Assembly (NCBI GenBank): GCA_018716725.1
Contig: DVJP01000054.1
Location: forward strand, 30,075-94,074
Direction of reading: 5' to 3'
Length of the DNA: 64,000 nucleotides
Source: Candidatus Merdivicinus excrementipullorum
GTDB lineage: Bacteria > Bacillota > Clostridia > Oscillospirales > Ruminococcaceae
Below are positions 8,125 to 17,641 of the stretch, one piece after another. The translations under genes and the position numbers were made by a program. Each line of letters begins with the position of its first letter. Positions within the stretch are counted from its first letter, which is position 1. Under the pieces are notes generated by a model. That model had not been told where the DNA came from. It was given only the letters and a program-made list of their open reading frames with translations, and made no database searches.

Positions 8125-10413
8125 GTGTTCTTTATCGAGCTGCCGGAATCAGTAAAACAGGCGTATGCGGAGCGTGGCGTTTCTGAGGCGGATATCCGCT
8201 ACACGGCGAAAGCCGATGTTTCCAAAGAAAACCAATATGAAGATATTTACCTGGCTTTGACAGAATACGGGCTGTGCGTCCTCTGGGGGCACGAAAAATT
8301 TGTGGACCAGAAGGGAAAGGAAACGGAAATCCGTTTCCAAGTGAGCAGCTACCGGGAAATTCCCCTTGGGGACATCCGGGAAATTGTCATCGACAGGTTG
8401 TATACCGTATCTTCTTTCATTGTCAAGACAGAGAAGGAGGAGATTCTGGTATGCAGGCTGTCGATTTCGTTTGTAGGGCTGTTTGAGAAATTCAAGAGCC
8501 GGATTTTGGCCATGCGGGACCACGAACCCATTGACGACAGCGGCTTAAAAGACGAGCATAAATGCTGCCCCAAATGCAAGCGCCCTTACCCCAACCAGGA
8601 GCGGAAGGTCTGCCCCAACTGCTTAAGCAGCCGGGCGTCCTTTCTGCGGCTTTTAAAGGAATATCTTTCCTTTAAAAAAGAAGCGGCGCTGATTTTTGTC
8701 ATGATGCTTTTGAGCAGCGTGCTGACCCTGATTGTCCCGCTGTTCAGCTCCCAGATGTTCTACGACCAGGTTCTGACCCCGCCGGGGGATGGGACCGGGC
8801 GGTTTTATGGGATGCTTTTGCAGATGATTCTGGCAATCTTTGCCATCAAGCTGTTTTCCACGGCTTTCAGTTCCATGTACGGCATTGTCCTCAGCAAAAT
8901 TTCCTGCCAGGTGCTCCACAATCTGCGGGTGAAGATTTTTTCGTCCATGCAGCGGCTTTCGGTGAACTTTTTCGCCAGCAAGGCCACCGGCACTTTGATG
9001 ACCCGCATTGACGACGACGCCGACTGGCTTTACTGGTTCTTTGTGGACATTGTGCCCATGTACATCGTCAGCGGCCTGACCTTAGTGGGGCTGATTATCG
9101 TCATGTGCACCATCAGCCTGCCCCTGACCCTGCTGATTTTTGCCTCCACCTTAGCGGTGGGATTTCTGATTACCCGGGCGGAAAAGCGCTTAAAGCAGCT
9201 GCAAAGGAAGCAGCACCGGGCCATCCGCTCCATGAAATCCACTGTTACGGATTCTTTGGGCGGCCAGAAGGTGGTCAAATCCTTTGCCCGGGAGGAGCAG
9301 GAAGTACACCGGTTTGCCGGGAAAAACCAGGGGTACTGGCAGTCCCGGATGAATATCGGCTACTATAACGCCGCCCATTTCCCGGTGATGCGGATGATTT
9401 ACCGGATGTCCGAGGTGGTGTTCCTAGGCTTAGGCGCCATTTTCGCCATCCAGGGGCATTTGACCCTAGGGGGGCTGACGGCCCTGGTGGCCTATGCCGA
9501 CATGACCTTAAACTGCATCCAGTACTTTTTAAACTCCGCAAACCCGGCGGCCAGGGCCATGGATTCCGCCTCCCGGATGTTTGAAATCCTGGACACGGAG
9601 CCTTCCGTCCGGGAAAAGGAAAACCCGGTGCGGATGCCCAAAATCAAGGGGAATATCTCCGCCCGGAACATCAGCTTTGAGTACGAAGTGGGACGGCCGG
9701 TGATTAAAAACGTCAGCTTCGATGTGGAAGCGGGCCAGATGATCGGCCTGGTGGGCAAGACCGGCGCGGGAAAATCCACCATCATCAACCTGATTTCCCG
9801 GCTTTACGACGTCACCGAAGGGGAGATCACCATTGACGGGGTGGACATCCGGGACATTGCCTTTGAAGACCTGCGGAAAAACATCGGCATCGTCACCCAG
9901 GAAACCTACCTGTTTATGGGGACCATTGCTGACAACATCCGCTACGCCAAGCCGGACGCTTCCCTAGAGGAGGTTGTGGCGGCGGCCAAGGCGGCTTTCG
10001 CCCATGACTTTATCGCCCGGTTCCCGGAAGGATACGACACCAAGGTCGGGAACGGCGGCGTGCAGCTTTCCGGCGGCGAAAAACAGCGGATTTCCATCAC
10101 CCGGGCCATTTTGCAGAACCCGCCCATCCTGATTCTCGACGAGGCCACCGCCGCCATGGACACCCAGACGGAACGGAACATCCAGACGGCTATTGAAAAG
10201 CTGCGGGCCGGGAAAACCATTATTTCCATTGCCCATAGGCTTTCCACTTTGCGGGACGCCGACCGGCTGGCGGTCATCGACGACGGGAAGCTCTGCGAAA
10301 GCGGCACCCATCAGGAGCTGCTGGAAAAACGGGGCGTGTACTTTAACCTGCACAAGATTCAGCTGGATTCTTTGAAGTTTATCAACGCCGGCGGCGAGCC
10401 GCCGCTGGCATAG
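8125..10413 (+). CDS. ABC exporter (TMD-NBD) with N-terminal beta-rich domain and zinc ribbon
   Basis: GTG start at 8125 after aaggaggtgctgga; CPKCKRPYPNQERKVCPNC zinc ribbon; GKTGAGKST Walker A, LSGGEKQR signature, ILILDEATAAMD Walker B. Confidence 0.88.
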   Translation: MFFIELPESVKQAYAERGVSEADIRYTAKADVSKENQYEDIYLALTEYGLCVLWGHEKFVDQKGKETEIRFQVSSYREIPLGDIREIVIDRLYTVSSFIVKTEKEEILVCRLSISFVGLFEKFKSRILAMRDHEPIDDSGLKDEHKCCPKCKRPYPNQERKVCPNCLSSRASFLRLLKEYLSFKKEAALIFVMMLLSSVLTLIVPLFSSQMFYDQVLTPPGDGTGRFYGMLLQMILAIFAIKLFSTAFSSMYGIVLSKISCQVLHNLRVKIFSSMQRLSVNFFASKATGTLMTRIDDDADWLYWFFVDIVPMYIVSGLTLVGLIIVMCTISLPLTLLIFASTLAVGFLITRAEKRLKQLQRKQHRAIRSMKSTVTDSLGGQKVVKSFAREEQEVHRFAGKNQGYWQSRMNIGYYNAAHFPVMRMIYRMSEVVFLGLGAIFAIQGHLTLGGLTALVAYADMTLNCIQYFLNSANPAARAMDSASRMFEILDTEPSVREKENPVRMPKIKGNISARNISFEYEVGRPVIKNVSFDVEAGQMIGLVGKTGAGKSTIINLISRLYDVTEGEITIDGVDIRDIAFEDLRKNIGIVTQETYLFMGTIADNIRYAKPDASLEEVVAAAKAAFAHDFIARFPEGYDTKVGNGGVQLSGGEKQRISITRAILQNPPILILDEATAAMDTQTERNIQTAIEKLRAGKTIISIAHRLSTLRDADRLAVIDDGKLCESGTHQELLEKRGVYFNLHKIQLDSLKFINAGGEPPLA

Positions 10414-10561
10414 TCAGCAAGCTTGCTTGATGACGCGGCGCAGCCGCACAGCCACGCGCCGGGCTTTGGCTGACGCAAACAAGTTGCGTCTCTGTCAGAG
10501 GCCCCCCGTTCCCAGCGATGGAACGGCGAGCCCGTATTTTTCAAGGCTAGATGAACCGGAT

Positions 10562-10588
10562 TGTAGGGGAGCGCATTGCGCGCCCGCC
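10562..10588. repeat. TGTAGGGG-family half unit
   Basis: tgtaggggagcgcattgcgcgcccgcc; internal palindrome gggcgcgc-type stem. Confidence 0.6.
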
Positions 10589-10686
10589 GCCTTTTCAGGA
10601 TGTTTTCGGTGATACCCGGGCGGCCGGACTGCCCCAATCATACTGGCGGCATAAACGGAAGGAATCCGCTTCAGAAAGGAGCTTTT

Positions 10687-11184
10687 ATGAGCGATTTTGC
10701 ATATCTATCCCCAGGGGAGCTGCGTTTTTCCCTGGATCAAAACGGCATCCTCTCCCTGGATTACCAGGGAAGCCATTATGAGGGGGTACAGCTGGTTCGG
10801 CTGTTTCCCTTCCAGAACCCGGACGGGATGCTGTCCGTTTCCGTACAGGACGGGGACGCCCGGAAGGAGCTGGGGATCATCGAATCCCTTTCCCAGCTTG
10901 CCCCGGCCCAACGGGAAACCCTGCAAAACTATCTGCGCTACAAATACTTTATCCCTAACATCGAAAAAATCGGGAAAATCGAGGAGAAGCTGGGGTATGT
11001 TTACATGGACATCACCACGGTTTTAGGCCCCAAAACTATCTGCATCGCCGACGTGACCTCCAACCTGCGGCTGGTGGGGGAATCCTCCGTCAGCATTGTG
11101 GACGTCCAGGGCAACCGGTACGCCATTGAGGATATTGACAAACTGAGCCGGGAAAACCGGCAGAAAATCGAGCTTTATATTTAG
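10687..11184 (+). CDS. DUF1854 domain-containing protein
   Basis: MSDFAYLSPGELRFSLDQNGILSLDYQGSHYEGVQLVRLFPFQNPDGMLSVSVQDGDARKELGIIESLSQLAPAQRETLQNYLRYKYFIPNIEKIGKI...; matches DUF1854 pattern; RBS agaaaggag. Confidence 0.85.
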   Translation: MSDFAYLSPGELRFSLDQNGILSLDYQGSHYEGVQLVRLFPFQNPDGMLSVSVQDGDARKELGIIESLSQLAPAQRETLQNYLRYKYFIPNIEKIGKIEEKLGYVYMDITTVLGPKTICIADVTSNLRLVGESSVSIVDVQGNRYAIEDIDKLSRENRQKIELYI

Positions 11185-11211
11185 TCCTCCGACAGAAAGG
11201 GAGGGATTTTG

Positions 11212-13392
11212 ATGAATTTTCAAGCATCCGGGCTGGAAGAAGTGCGGCCCCTGTTAAAGGGGGAGGCCGTTTACAGCCTGGGATTCAGCCTGGACGGCTG
11301 CGGAAGGCCGGTAAGAGGCGTCTGCGCCGCCACCAGGACGGAGCTTTGCGTGTTCCGGGATGGGGCGGAGGTGTTCCGCTGTCCTTTGGACGAGGTGGAG
11401 GAATACACCACCACCCAGCTGGTGGGAAGCGGAACCTTCGGCATTGTCCGGAACGGGAAACCGGAACAGCTGTGCATCTGCACCCAAAGCGAACTAAACG
11501 CCTTCGCCGAGCTGGGGAAGCTTTTGGAATATCACAAGGAAACCGGCGTGTTCCCGGAGCCGGACGGGGAAGAGGAGGTCAAAACCTGCCCCAAATGCGG
11601 CAGCATTCTGCCCGAGGGCAGCAGCCTTTGCTTCCGGTGCGCCCCAAAAGGTAAGTATCTGGCCCGGGCCATCGGCCTGGCCGGGCGGTACAAATGGTCC
11701 CTGCTGGGGGCGGTTTTAGCTACCGCCATGAGCCAGCTTTTATGGATTGTGTACCCTTATATGCAGCGGATCGTCATTGACGATTACATCACCCCCAAAA
11801 ACCAGGACTACAAAAGCCTGCTGATCCTGCTGGGCTGTTACCTGCTGTTCCCGGCGGTCATGATGCTCTTGGAGTTTTTCAACGAACGCTGCACAACGAA
11901 AGTCTCCATTTCCGTGGGGCGGGACCTGCGGGGGGAGCTGTTCCAAAGAATCCAGGAGCAGTCCATGAAATCCATTACCAAACGTCCCGCCGGCGAACAG
12001 ATTAAGCGGATTACCAACGACACGGAAAAGCTCCAGGAATTTGTGGCCAACTACGGCAAGGAAGCCGCGGTCCAGGTATTGTCCACCCTGGTGATCCTGA
12101 CGGTTATGCTGATCCTCAACTGGAAGCTGACGATTCTGGTGCTGATCCCGGTGCCGTTAGCAGTTTTGGCTACTCAAATCATCTTTAAATATATCCATCG
12201 AAAGTATCAGATGGTTTGGAACCGGTTTTCCCAGTCGGAATCCACCCTCCACGACATTTTAAGCGGGGTCATGGTGGTGAAGGCCTACGGCAGCGAAAAG
12301 CGGGAGATCGCCCATTACACCGGATATTCGGAGCGGTTCGCCAAGAGCATGTACCGGGCGGACAAATTCTGGTTTTTGGTGTTCCCCATTATCGGCTTTA
12401 TCATCACCATGGGGGAATACTTTTACCTGTATTTCGGCGGCCAGCAGGTCTTAGTAGGGGGCATGACCCTGGGGGCGCTGATCCAGTTCGGCGCGTATAT
12501 CGGCATGGTGTACGGCCCTCTGCGCTGGATTATCCAGCTGCCCCGGTATGTTGCCGAGGTGGCGGTCAGCGCCGCCAAGATTTACGAGGTCATCGATGAG
12601 AAGGAGGATGTTGCCGACCAGGAAAACCCGGTGGAACTGGATATCCAGGGGAAGGTCACCTTTGACAACGTGGGCTTCGGCTACAAAGTTTACAAGCCGG
12701 TTCTCAAAAACATTTCCTTTGAAGTGCAGCCCGGGGAAATGATTGGCATTGTGGGGCCTTCCGGCGTGGGAAAATCCACCCTCATCAACCTGATTATGAG
12801 GCTTTACGACGTAAGCTCCGGCTCCATCAAAATTGACGGGGTGGATTTGCGGGACATTTCCCAGCATTCCCTCCGGAGCCAGATCGGCGTGGTGCTCCAG
12901 GAAACCTATCTCTTTGAAGGGACGGTGCTGGACAATATCCTCTACGCCAAACCGGACGCCACTATGGAGGAAGTAGTGGCGGCGGCCAAAACCGCCAACG
13001 CCCACGACTTTATCTGCAAAATGCCCAACGCCTATCAGGAATATATCGGCAACAAGGGCTATAAGCTGTCCGGCGGCGAAAAACAGCGCATCGCCATTGC
13101 CAGGGCCATCCTGCGGAACCCCCGCATCCTGATTTTGGACGAAGCCACCGCCTCCCTGGACACAGAAACGGAAAAGCTCATCCAGGAGGCTTTGGGGCGG
13201 CTCACCCAGAACCGCACCACCTTCGCCATCGCCCATCGGCTTTCCACCCTTCAGCACGCCGACCGGCTGGTGGTGCTGGATAAGGGGCGGATCGCCGAAA
13301 TCGGCACCCATATGGAACTTCTCCGCAATAAATCCGTTTATTACAACCTGGTTATGGCCCAGCGCCAGACCTCCCGCCTGTCTAAAGAATAA
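11212..13392 (+). CDS. ABC exporter (TMD-NBD) with N-terminal domain and zinc ribbon, partner of 8125-10413
   Basis: CPKCGSILPEGSSLCFRC zinc ribbon; GPSGVGKST Walker A; LSGGEKQR; ILILDEATASLD. Confidence 0.88.
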   Translation: MNFQASGLEEVRPLLKGEAVYSLGFSLDGCGRPVRGVCAATRTELCVFRDGAEVFRCPLDEVEEYTTTQLVGSGTFGIVRNGKPEQLCICTQSELNAFAELGKLLEYHKETGVFPEPDGEEEVKTCPKCGSILPEGSSLCFRCAPKGKYLARAIGLAGRYKWSLLGAVLATAMSQLLWIVYPYMQRIVIDDYITPKNQDYKSLLILLGCYLLFPAVMMLLEFFNERCTTKVSISVGRDLRGELFQRIQEQSMKSITKRPAGEQIKRITNDTEKLQEFVANYGKEAAVQVLSTLVILTVMLILNWKLTILVLIPVPLAVLATQIIFKYIHRKYQMVWNRFSQSESTLHDILSGVMVVKAYGSEKREIAHYTGYSERFAKSMYRADKFWFLVFPIIGFIITMGEYFYLYFGGQQVLVGGMTLGALIQFGAYIGMVYGPLRWIIQLPRYVAEVAVSAAKIYEVIDEKEDVADQENPVELDIQGKVTFDNVGFGYKVYKPVLKNISFEVQPGEMIGIVGPSGVGKSTLINLIMRLYDVSSGSIKIDGVDLRDISQHSLRSQIGVVLQETYLFEGTVLDNILYAKPDATMEEVVAAAKTANAHDFICKMPNAYQEYIGNKGYKLSGGEKQRIAIARAILRNPRILILDEATASLDTETEKLIQEALGRLTQNRTTFAIAHRLSTLQHADRLVVLDKGRIAEIGTHMELLRNKSVYYNLVMAQRQTSRLSKE

Positions 13393-13631
13393 GCGGCTTG
13401 AAATCCCCGGGGCCATAGGCTCTGGGGGTTTTTCCTCAAAAACACGCGCATTGGCAAGCGCCAGCTCTTAAAATGCCGGTACTGTCCTTTTTGGTTCAAA
13501 AAGCAGGCCGGGAAATCCGTAAACCGTGTCAAAAAAGGGTAAAATCAGCTTGGGCCTGTCTTGCTTTTCCAAAATAAACGTGCTACAATGAGTATTACTT
13601 CGGATAATATTCTGCGGAGGTTGATTTGAGT

Positions 13632-14525
13632 ATGTTCACCAAAAAGACAAATTTCAAGGCCATGAAGGCGGACGACGTGGTTGCGGCCTACCGGAAAAAC
13701 GTCCTGATCTTCTGGATTTGCCATGGCCTGACGGCAGTGATCCTGGTGGGGGTGGCCGTTGCTCTGCTTATGCAAAAAATCACGCTGTTCAACGCGGCTC
13801 TCAGCGCTTTTTTCCTGGTGGTTCTCAATTATCTGCTTTATGTGGGCCGTACTTACCAGTACCACATGCTGAACCAGATTATGAACCAATACTGCGACCC
13901 GGTAAAAGCTGAGAAAGTATTTCAAAAGCTCCATGACAGCAAGGTAAAGAAAAACCATTCCCTGATCAATATTGCCCGGGCGCAGTGCTACCAGGGGAAA
14001 TTTGCGGAGGCTTTGGATACCCTTCAGAACGTTTCCAGGCCAAAGCCCGACTCTATCCTTGTTTTCCTGTATTACAATGTTATGGCCCTTTGCTATGAAG
14101 GCTTAGGACAGATGGACATGGTCATCGACGTCCGGGAGCGGGCCAAAAAGGTGATGAATGGGCTGAAGGAAAATTCTCCCAACCTCCGCAACGGCCAGCA
14201 GCTTTTGACCATTATCGACGGCATCCTGACCTTCCACGAGGGCAGCTTCACCCGCAGCCGGGAAATTTACGAGGAGCTGTTTGAAAATTCCTCCTTCCCC
14301 TTAAGCCGCATGACGGTTCTGTGCAAGCTGGCGAAAATGGAGCAGATGACCGGTTCCACCCGCAGCGCTATCGACCACTGCGAATATATCCTGGAATCCG
14401 GCGGGACAACCTTTTATGTAAAAGAGGCGAAAGAAATCCTGGCTCTCTGTAAGCCCAAGAAGAAAACAGCGGAACAAAAGGAGGATGCCCAGGATGGAAC
14501 TGAGCCAGATCAGGCGGAGAATTGA
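13632..14525 (+). CDS. Hypothetical membrane protein with C-terminal TPR-like region
   Basis: Two N-terminal hydrophobic helices (VLIFWICHGLTAVILVGVAVALL; FNAALSAFFLVVLNYLLYV) then helical repeats (AQCYQGKFAEALDTLQNV...YNVMALCYEGLGQMDMVIDV). Confidence 0.7.
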   Translation: MFTKKTNFKAMKADDVVAAYRKNVLIFWICHGLTAVILVGVAVALLMQKITLFNAALSAFFLVVLNYLLYVGRTYQYHMLNQIMNQYCDPVKAEKVFQKLHDSKVKKNHSLINIARAQCYQGKFAEALDTLQNVSRPKPDSILVFLYYNVMALCYEGLGQMDMVIDVRERAKKVMNGLKENSPNLRNGQQLLTIIDGILTFHEGSFTRSREIYEELFENSSFPLSRMTVLCKLAKMEQMTGSTRSAIDHCEYILESGGTTFYVKEAKEILALCKPKKKTAEQKEDAQDGTEPDQAEN

Positions 14526-15276
14526 CGAGCTGAATGGGGAACTGCTCCGGCTTTTTGAGGAACGGATGGCTTTGTGCGCCCAGGTGGCGGAGGAAAAGAA
14601 GAAAAACGGGATGGAGGTTTTCGCCCCAGTCCGGGAAGTGGAAATTTTAAACCAGGTGCGGCAGAAGGCTTCCCCGGAACTGGTGGATTATGACGTTTCC
14701 TTCTTTAACGGGCTTATGTCCCTAAGCCGGCAGTACCAGTCCCAGCTTCTGAACCTGGGGCCGGCGTCGGCGGGGATACCGTCCGGCATCCGGACAGAGC
14801 GGCTGGAGCTGTTCCCTCTGGATATGCAGGCGGCTCCCGCCGTGTATTCCCTGACCTCTAACCCGGAGGTTGCCCGTTATATGCGGTTTGACACCCATAC
14901 CTGCCCGGAACAGGCGGAGGAGCTGATCCGGGAATGGACCTCCGGCGGGAACTTATCTTATGTTATTACCCAAAATGATGGGAAATTTGTGGGGGTATTC
15001 GGCATACAGCCGGACAAAGAATCTCCCGGGGTCCTGAACATCTCCCTGTTCCTGTCGCCGGACCACTGGGGCCAGGGATACTGCGGGGAAATCACCGAAC
15101 TGGCGGTCAAAATGGCCCGGGATATTCTCCGAGGGGAATTGGTGCGGGCTTATGTCAGGGACGCTAACATTCCTTCCTGCAAGGCTCTGGAAAAGGCGGG
15201 CTTTACAAAAAGCCGGGAATTTACCGCTGAGAACGGCCCTGTGTTTGTGTATGAATACCGGCTGGAACGGCAGTAA
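14494..15276 (+). CDS. Chorismate mutase (AroQ class)-GNAT N-acetyltransferase fusion
   Basis: N-term MELSQIRRRIDELNGELLRLFEERMALCAQVAEEKKKNGMEVFAPVREVEILNQV (AroQ helix pattern); C-term IRTERLELFPLDMQAAP...VFGIQPDKESPGVLNISLFLSPDHWGQGYCGEITELAVKMARDIL...VRAYVRDANIPSCKALEKAGFTKSREF (GNAT). Confidence 0.82.
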   Translation: MELSQIRRRIDELNGELLRLFEERMALCAQVAEEKKKNGMEVFAPVREVEILNQVRQKASPELVDYDVSFFNGLMSLSRQYQSQLLNLGPASAGIPSGIRTERLELFPLDMQAAPAVYSLTSNPEVARYMRFDTHTCPEQAEELIREWTSGGNLSYVITQNDGKFVGVFGIQPDKESPGVLNISLFLSPDHWGQGYCGEITELAVKMARDILRGELVRAYVRDANIPSCKALEKAGFTKSREFTAENGPVFVYEYRLERQ

Positions 15277-15335
15277 TTTTTGGGTATGAGGATGCTCCAA
15301 AGGCTAATGCAGCGTTATCAGATCAAAACTCCGGA

Positions 15336-15371
15336 AAACCCGGCTGGCTTTTAAAAAAGCCAGCCGGGTTT
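15336..15371. terminator. Bidirectional rho-independent terminator
   Basis: aaacccggctggcttttaaaaaagccagccgggttt between convergent genes. Confidence 0.9.
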
Positions 15372-15399
15372 CGCGTGCCGCTATGCTTTTTCAAAAGAA

Positions 15400-15822
15400 T
15401 CAGCAGTACCCCATTTTTTCCAGAAGTTGGCGCACGTGCCATATCTTGCGGTAGACAGAGGTGCGGTTTACGCCAAGCTGGCGGGCGATTTCCGAAACGG
15501 CGTAGCCATCCAGCAATCGCCGCGCAATGTGCTCCAAATCCTTGGGCAGGGAACGGAGCGCCTCGTCCGCTTCCAGTTCGAGCTGGACCTCGTTCATGCT
15601 GCCGCCTTCATAATAGCCGCCCATGTTCTTTGGATCCTGGGCCTCCAGGGAGCAATGGCGGCGGGTTTCTTTATGCTGGATGTTGTACTCCTGCCGGTCC
15701 AATTCGCAGAGCTTTAAAATCCAGTCTGCTGTTTGCCCCGAAAAACTGCTCCGCGTTACTGCGGCGGTTTCCCCTGTGGCAAAGAAATAGGTGTACTGAT
15801 CGTTTGTCTGGTTCCTTTTCAT
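15400..15822 (-). CDS. Sigma-70 region 4/HTH-like DNA-binding protein
   Basis: ...ADEALRSLPKDLEHIARRLLDGYAVSEIARQLGVNRTSVYRKIWHVRQLLEKMGYC. Confidence 0.7.
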   Translation of the reverse strand: MKRNQTNDQYTYFFATGETAAVTRSSFSGQTADWILKLCELDRQEYNIQHKETRRHCSLEAQDPKNMGGYYEGGSMNEVQLELEADEALRSLPKDLEHIARRLLDGYAVSEIARQLGVNRTSVYRKIWHVRQLLEKMGYC

Positions 15823-16034
15823 GGTACATGGATTCCTCCTGGCTGCGGCGCCGGCCAGCCGTTTATGTGATATTCTGATTTTATCAGGAAATGATCTCTC
15901 TGTCTTTCAAAACACCGCGTCCGGATGTTTTAAAAATCACGATATTTTTCATAATTCATATTGTAAATATTCTTTTTATCAAGTATACTGGGATTAATGT
16001 TTGAGAGAATTACAAATAAAGGAGGAACGCAGGG

Positions 16035-17087
16035 ATGAGAACGCAGTCGGAAACAAAATCGGAGCAGATTCAGGCCGTCAAGGAACGCCTAAACCAGGAA
16101 TACAACAAATTTGCAAACAATGGAGGGACGTTATATTCGCTGCATAAGATTCTCAATGAGAGACAGGGCTTCGAGTTAAACTACGATACCCTGAGAAAAA
16201 CCTTAAACCCCAATTCATCCACCCTGGATTTCTTTTGCGTGCTGGCCCTTTGCCGGTATTGGAAGCTGGATACGGCCTATATCTTATCTCCCCCGGGAAA
16301 TACCCAAAAGCCCATGCCGCCTGCTGAGACTATGGTGGATTCTATTAAATTTAAAGCGCTGGACGATCCGGCATACCTGGGAACCTACTACGGTTTTTTA
16401 TTCTCTAACAAAAAAGACAATTCTGACCTGCACCGGTTATGCCTGAAAATAGAACCTTCCCAAGGGGGCGGCTTTGCCGCAGCTTTGACCGTGGAAAGCA
16501 ATGTTGTGGATAAGGACGGCGTCCGGCCGCTGAGAAAAGAGCTTCACGGCATCCCCATTCTTTCTGCATTCAACAGCAATATTTTTATGACTCTGACAGA
16601 CGATATGGGAAATTTCTTTTTCCTGTATATGAATTATAAGAAATATATTACGCCTCGGGTCTTTTATCGGAAAGGGGTCGCCGTCACCTCCGCCGCTACG
16701 GATGAGCGGGAACCCGTTATGCAGTCTTTTGTCTTGTTTGACCGCCCGATTCCAGAGGATAAGCTTTGCTATATTCCCGGCCTTTTGCTTCCGCCCCAGG
16801 ATTCCTGCCCCATTACAGAGGAGGCGTTGAACACGCTGAAGAGGGAGCATTCAGCTGTGGCCCGGTTTGCAGAGGAATTTGATTACATGATCAGGGAGCA
16901 CCGGGAGACGGTTTATGATGTCAATGAAATTTCAATCCTTGCGGAAAAATCGTCCATGAGCAGGGAGGAGCGCTTCAAGGCGCTGTCTTTGCTGAAAGAG
17001 AGAGCGTTAGCCGCCAACAAGTTCTTTTTTACCTCGAACTTGACAGAGAGCGTTGAGTTTGTCAGGGATTATCTGCTTACGCCATAA
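16035..17087 (+). CDS. Uncharacterised protein with N-terminal HTH-like region
   Basis: 350 aa; MRTQSETKSEQIQAVKERLNQEYNKFANNGGTLYSLHKILNERQGFELNYDTLRKTLNPNSSTLDFFCVLALCRYWKLDTAYILSP; RBS aaaggagg. Confidence 0.65.
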   Translation: MRTQSETKSEQIQAVKERLNQEYNKFANNGGTLYSLHKILNERQGFELNYDTLRKTLNPNSSTLDFFCVLALCRYWKLDTAYILSPPGNTQKPMPPAETMVDSIKFKALDDPAYLGTYYGFLFSNKKDNSDLHRLCLKIEPSQGGGFAAALTVESNVVDKDGVRPLRKELHGIPILSAFNSNIFMTLTDDMGNFFFLYMNYKKYITPRVFYRKGVAVTSAATDEREPVMQSFVLFDRPIPEDKLCYIPGLLLPPQDSCPITEEALNTLKREHSAVARFAEEFDYMIREHRETVYDVNEISILAEKSSMSREERFKALSLLKERALAANKFFFTSNLTESVEFVRDYLLTP

Positions 17088-17090
17088 ACA

Positions 17091-17130
17091 AAAGGGAACC
17101 GTCTGCTTTATCTGCGGACGGTCCCTTTTC
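17091..17130. terminator. Rho-independent terminator
   Basis: aaagggaaccgtctgctttatctgcggacggtcccttttc. Confidence 0.85.
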
Positions 17131-17257
17131 TCTTTTGAGCGATGCCCGTAATGTGATTTTTGGGAATATCGCATTATTAATTATAAAAAATATGCATTTA
17201 TCAATGTGTTTATGTAAACTCTACCATTACTTACACTAATGGTAGGAGGTTGAATCG

Positions 17258-17602
17258 ATGCAAGAAAAAAAGCAAATGAATGCAGAAATCGGCGCGCGGA
17301 TTAAAGAAGAACGAGAAAAGGCAAGACTGACCCAGGAACGCTTTTCCGAGCTGATCGGGCTGGGACCAAAAAGCGTGTCCGCTTTTGAGCGGGGAGCTGT
17401 GGGAATTTCATTTACCACTCTCAAAAAAATCTGTCAGGTGCTGTCTGTGTCCAGCGACCAGATCCTGTTTGGGAAAACAGAAGCCGACGGCAATGATTTG
17501 ACGGAGTTAGTCCATCGGCTGGAACGTCTTTCCCCCAAACAGTACGCCATCACAAAGGAAGTGATTTTTAAACTTTTAGAGGCGTTTTCTTTAGAGGAAT
17601 AA
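17258..17602 (+). CDS. XRE-family HTH transcriptional regulator
   Basis: IGARIKEEREKARLTQERFSELIGLGPKSVSAFERGAVGISFTTLKKICQVLSVSSDQILFG. Confidence 0.9.
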   Translation: MQEKKQMNAEIGARIKEEREKARLTQERFSELIGLGPKSVSAFERGAVGISFTTLKKICQVLSVSSDQILFGKTEADGNDLTELVHRLERLSPKQYAITKEVIFKLLEAFSLEE

Positions 17603-17641
17603 GATTTTGAGCAAGGGTATCTTTTGATCCTTGCTTCTTTT

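Noticed and set aside
8125-13392. Calling the DUF1854 locus a cyanophycin cluster
   Set aside because: No cyanophycin synthetase, cyanophycinase or isoaspartyl dipeptidase gene is present in the window.
12451-13416. 321-aa minus-strand ORF
   Set aside because: Antisense shadow of the second DUF1854-locus ABC exporter.
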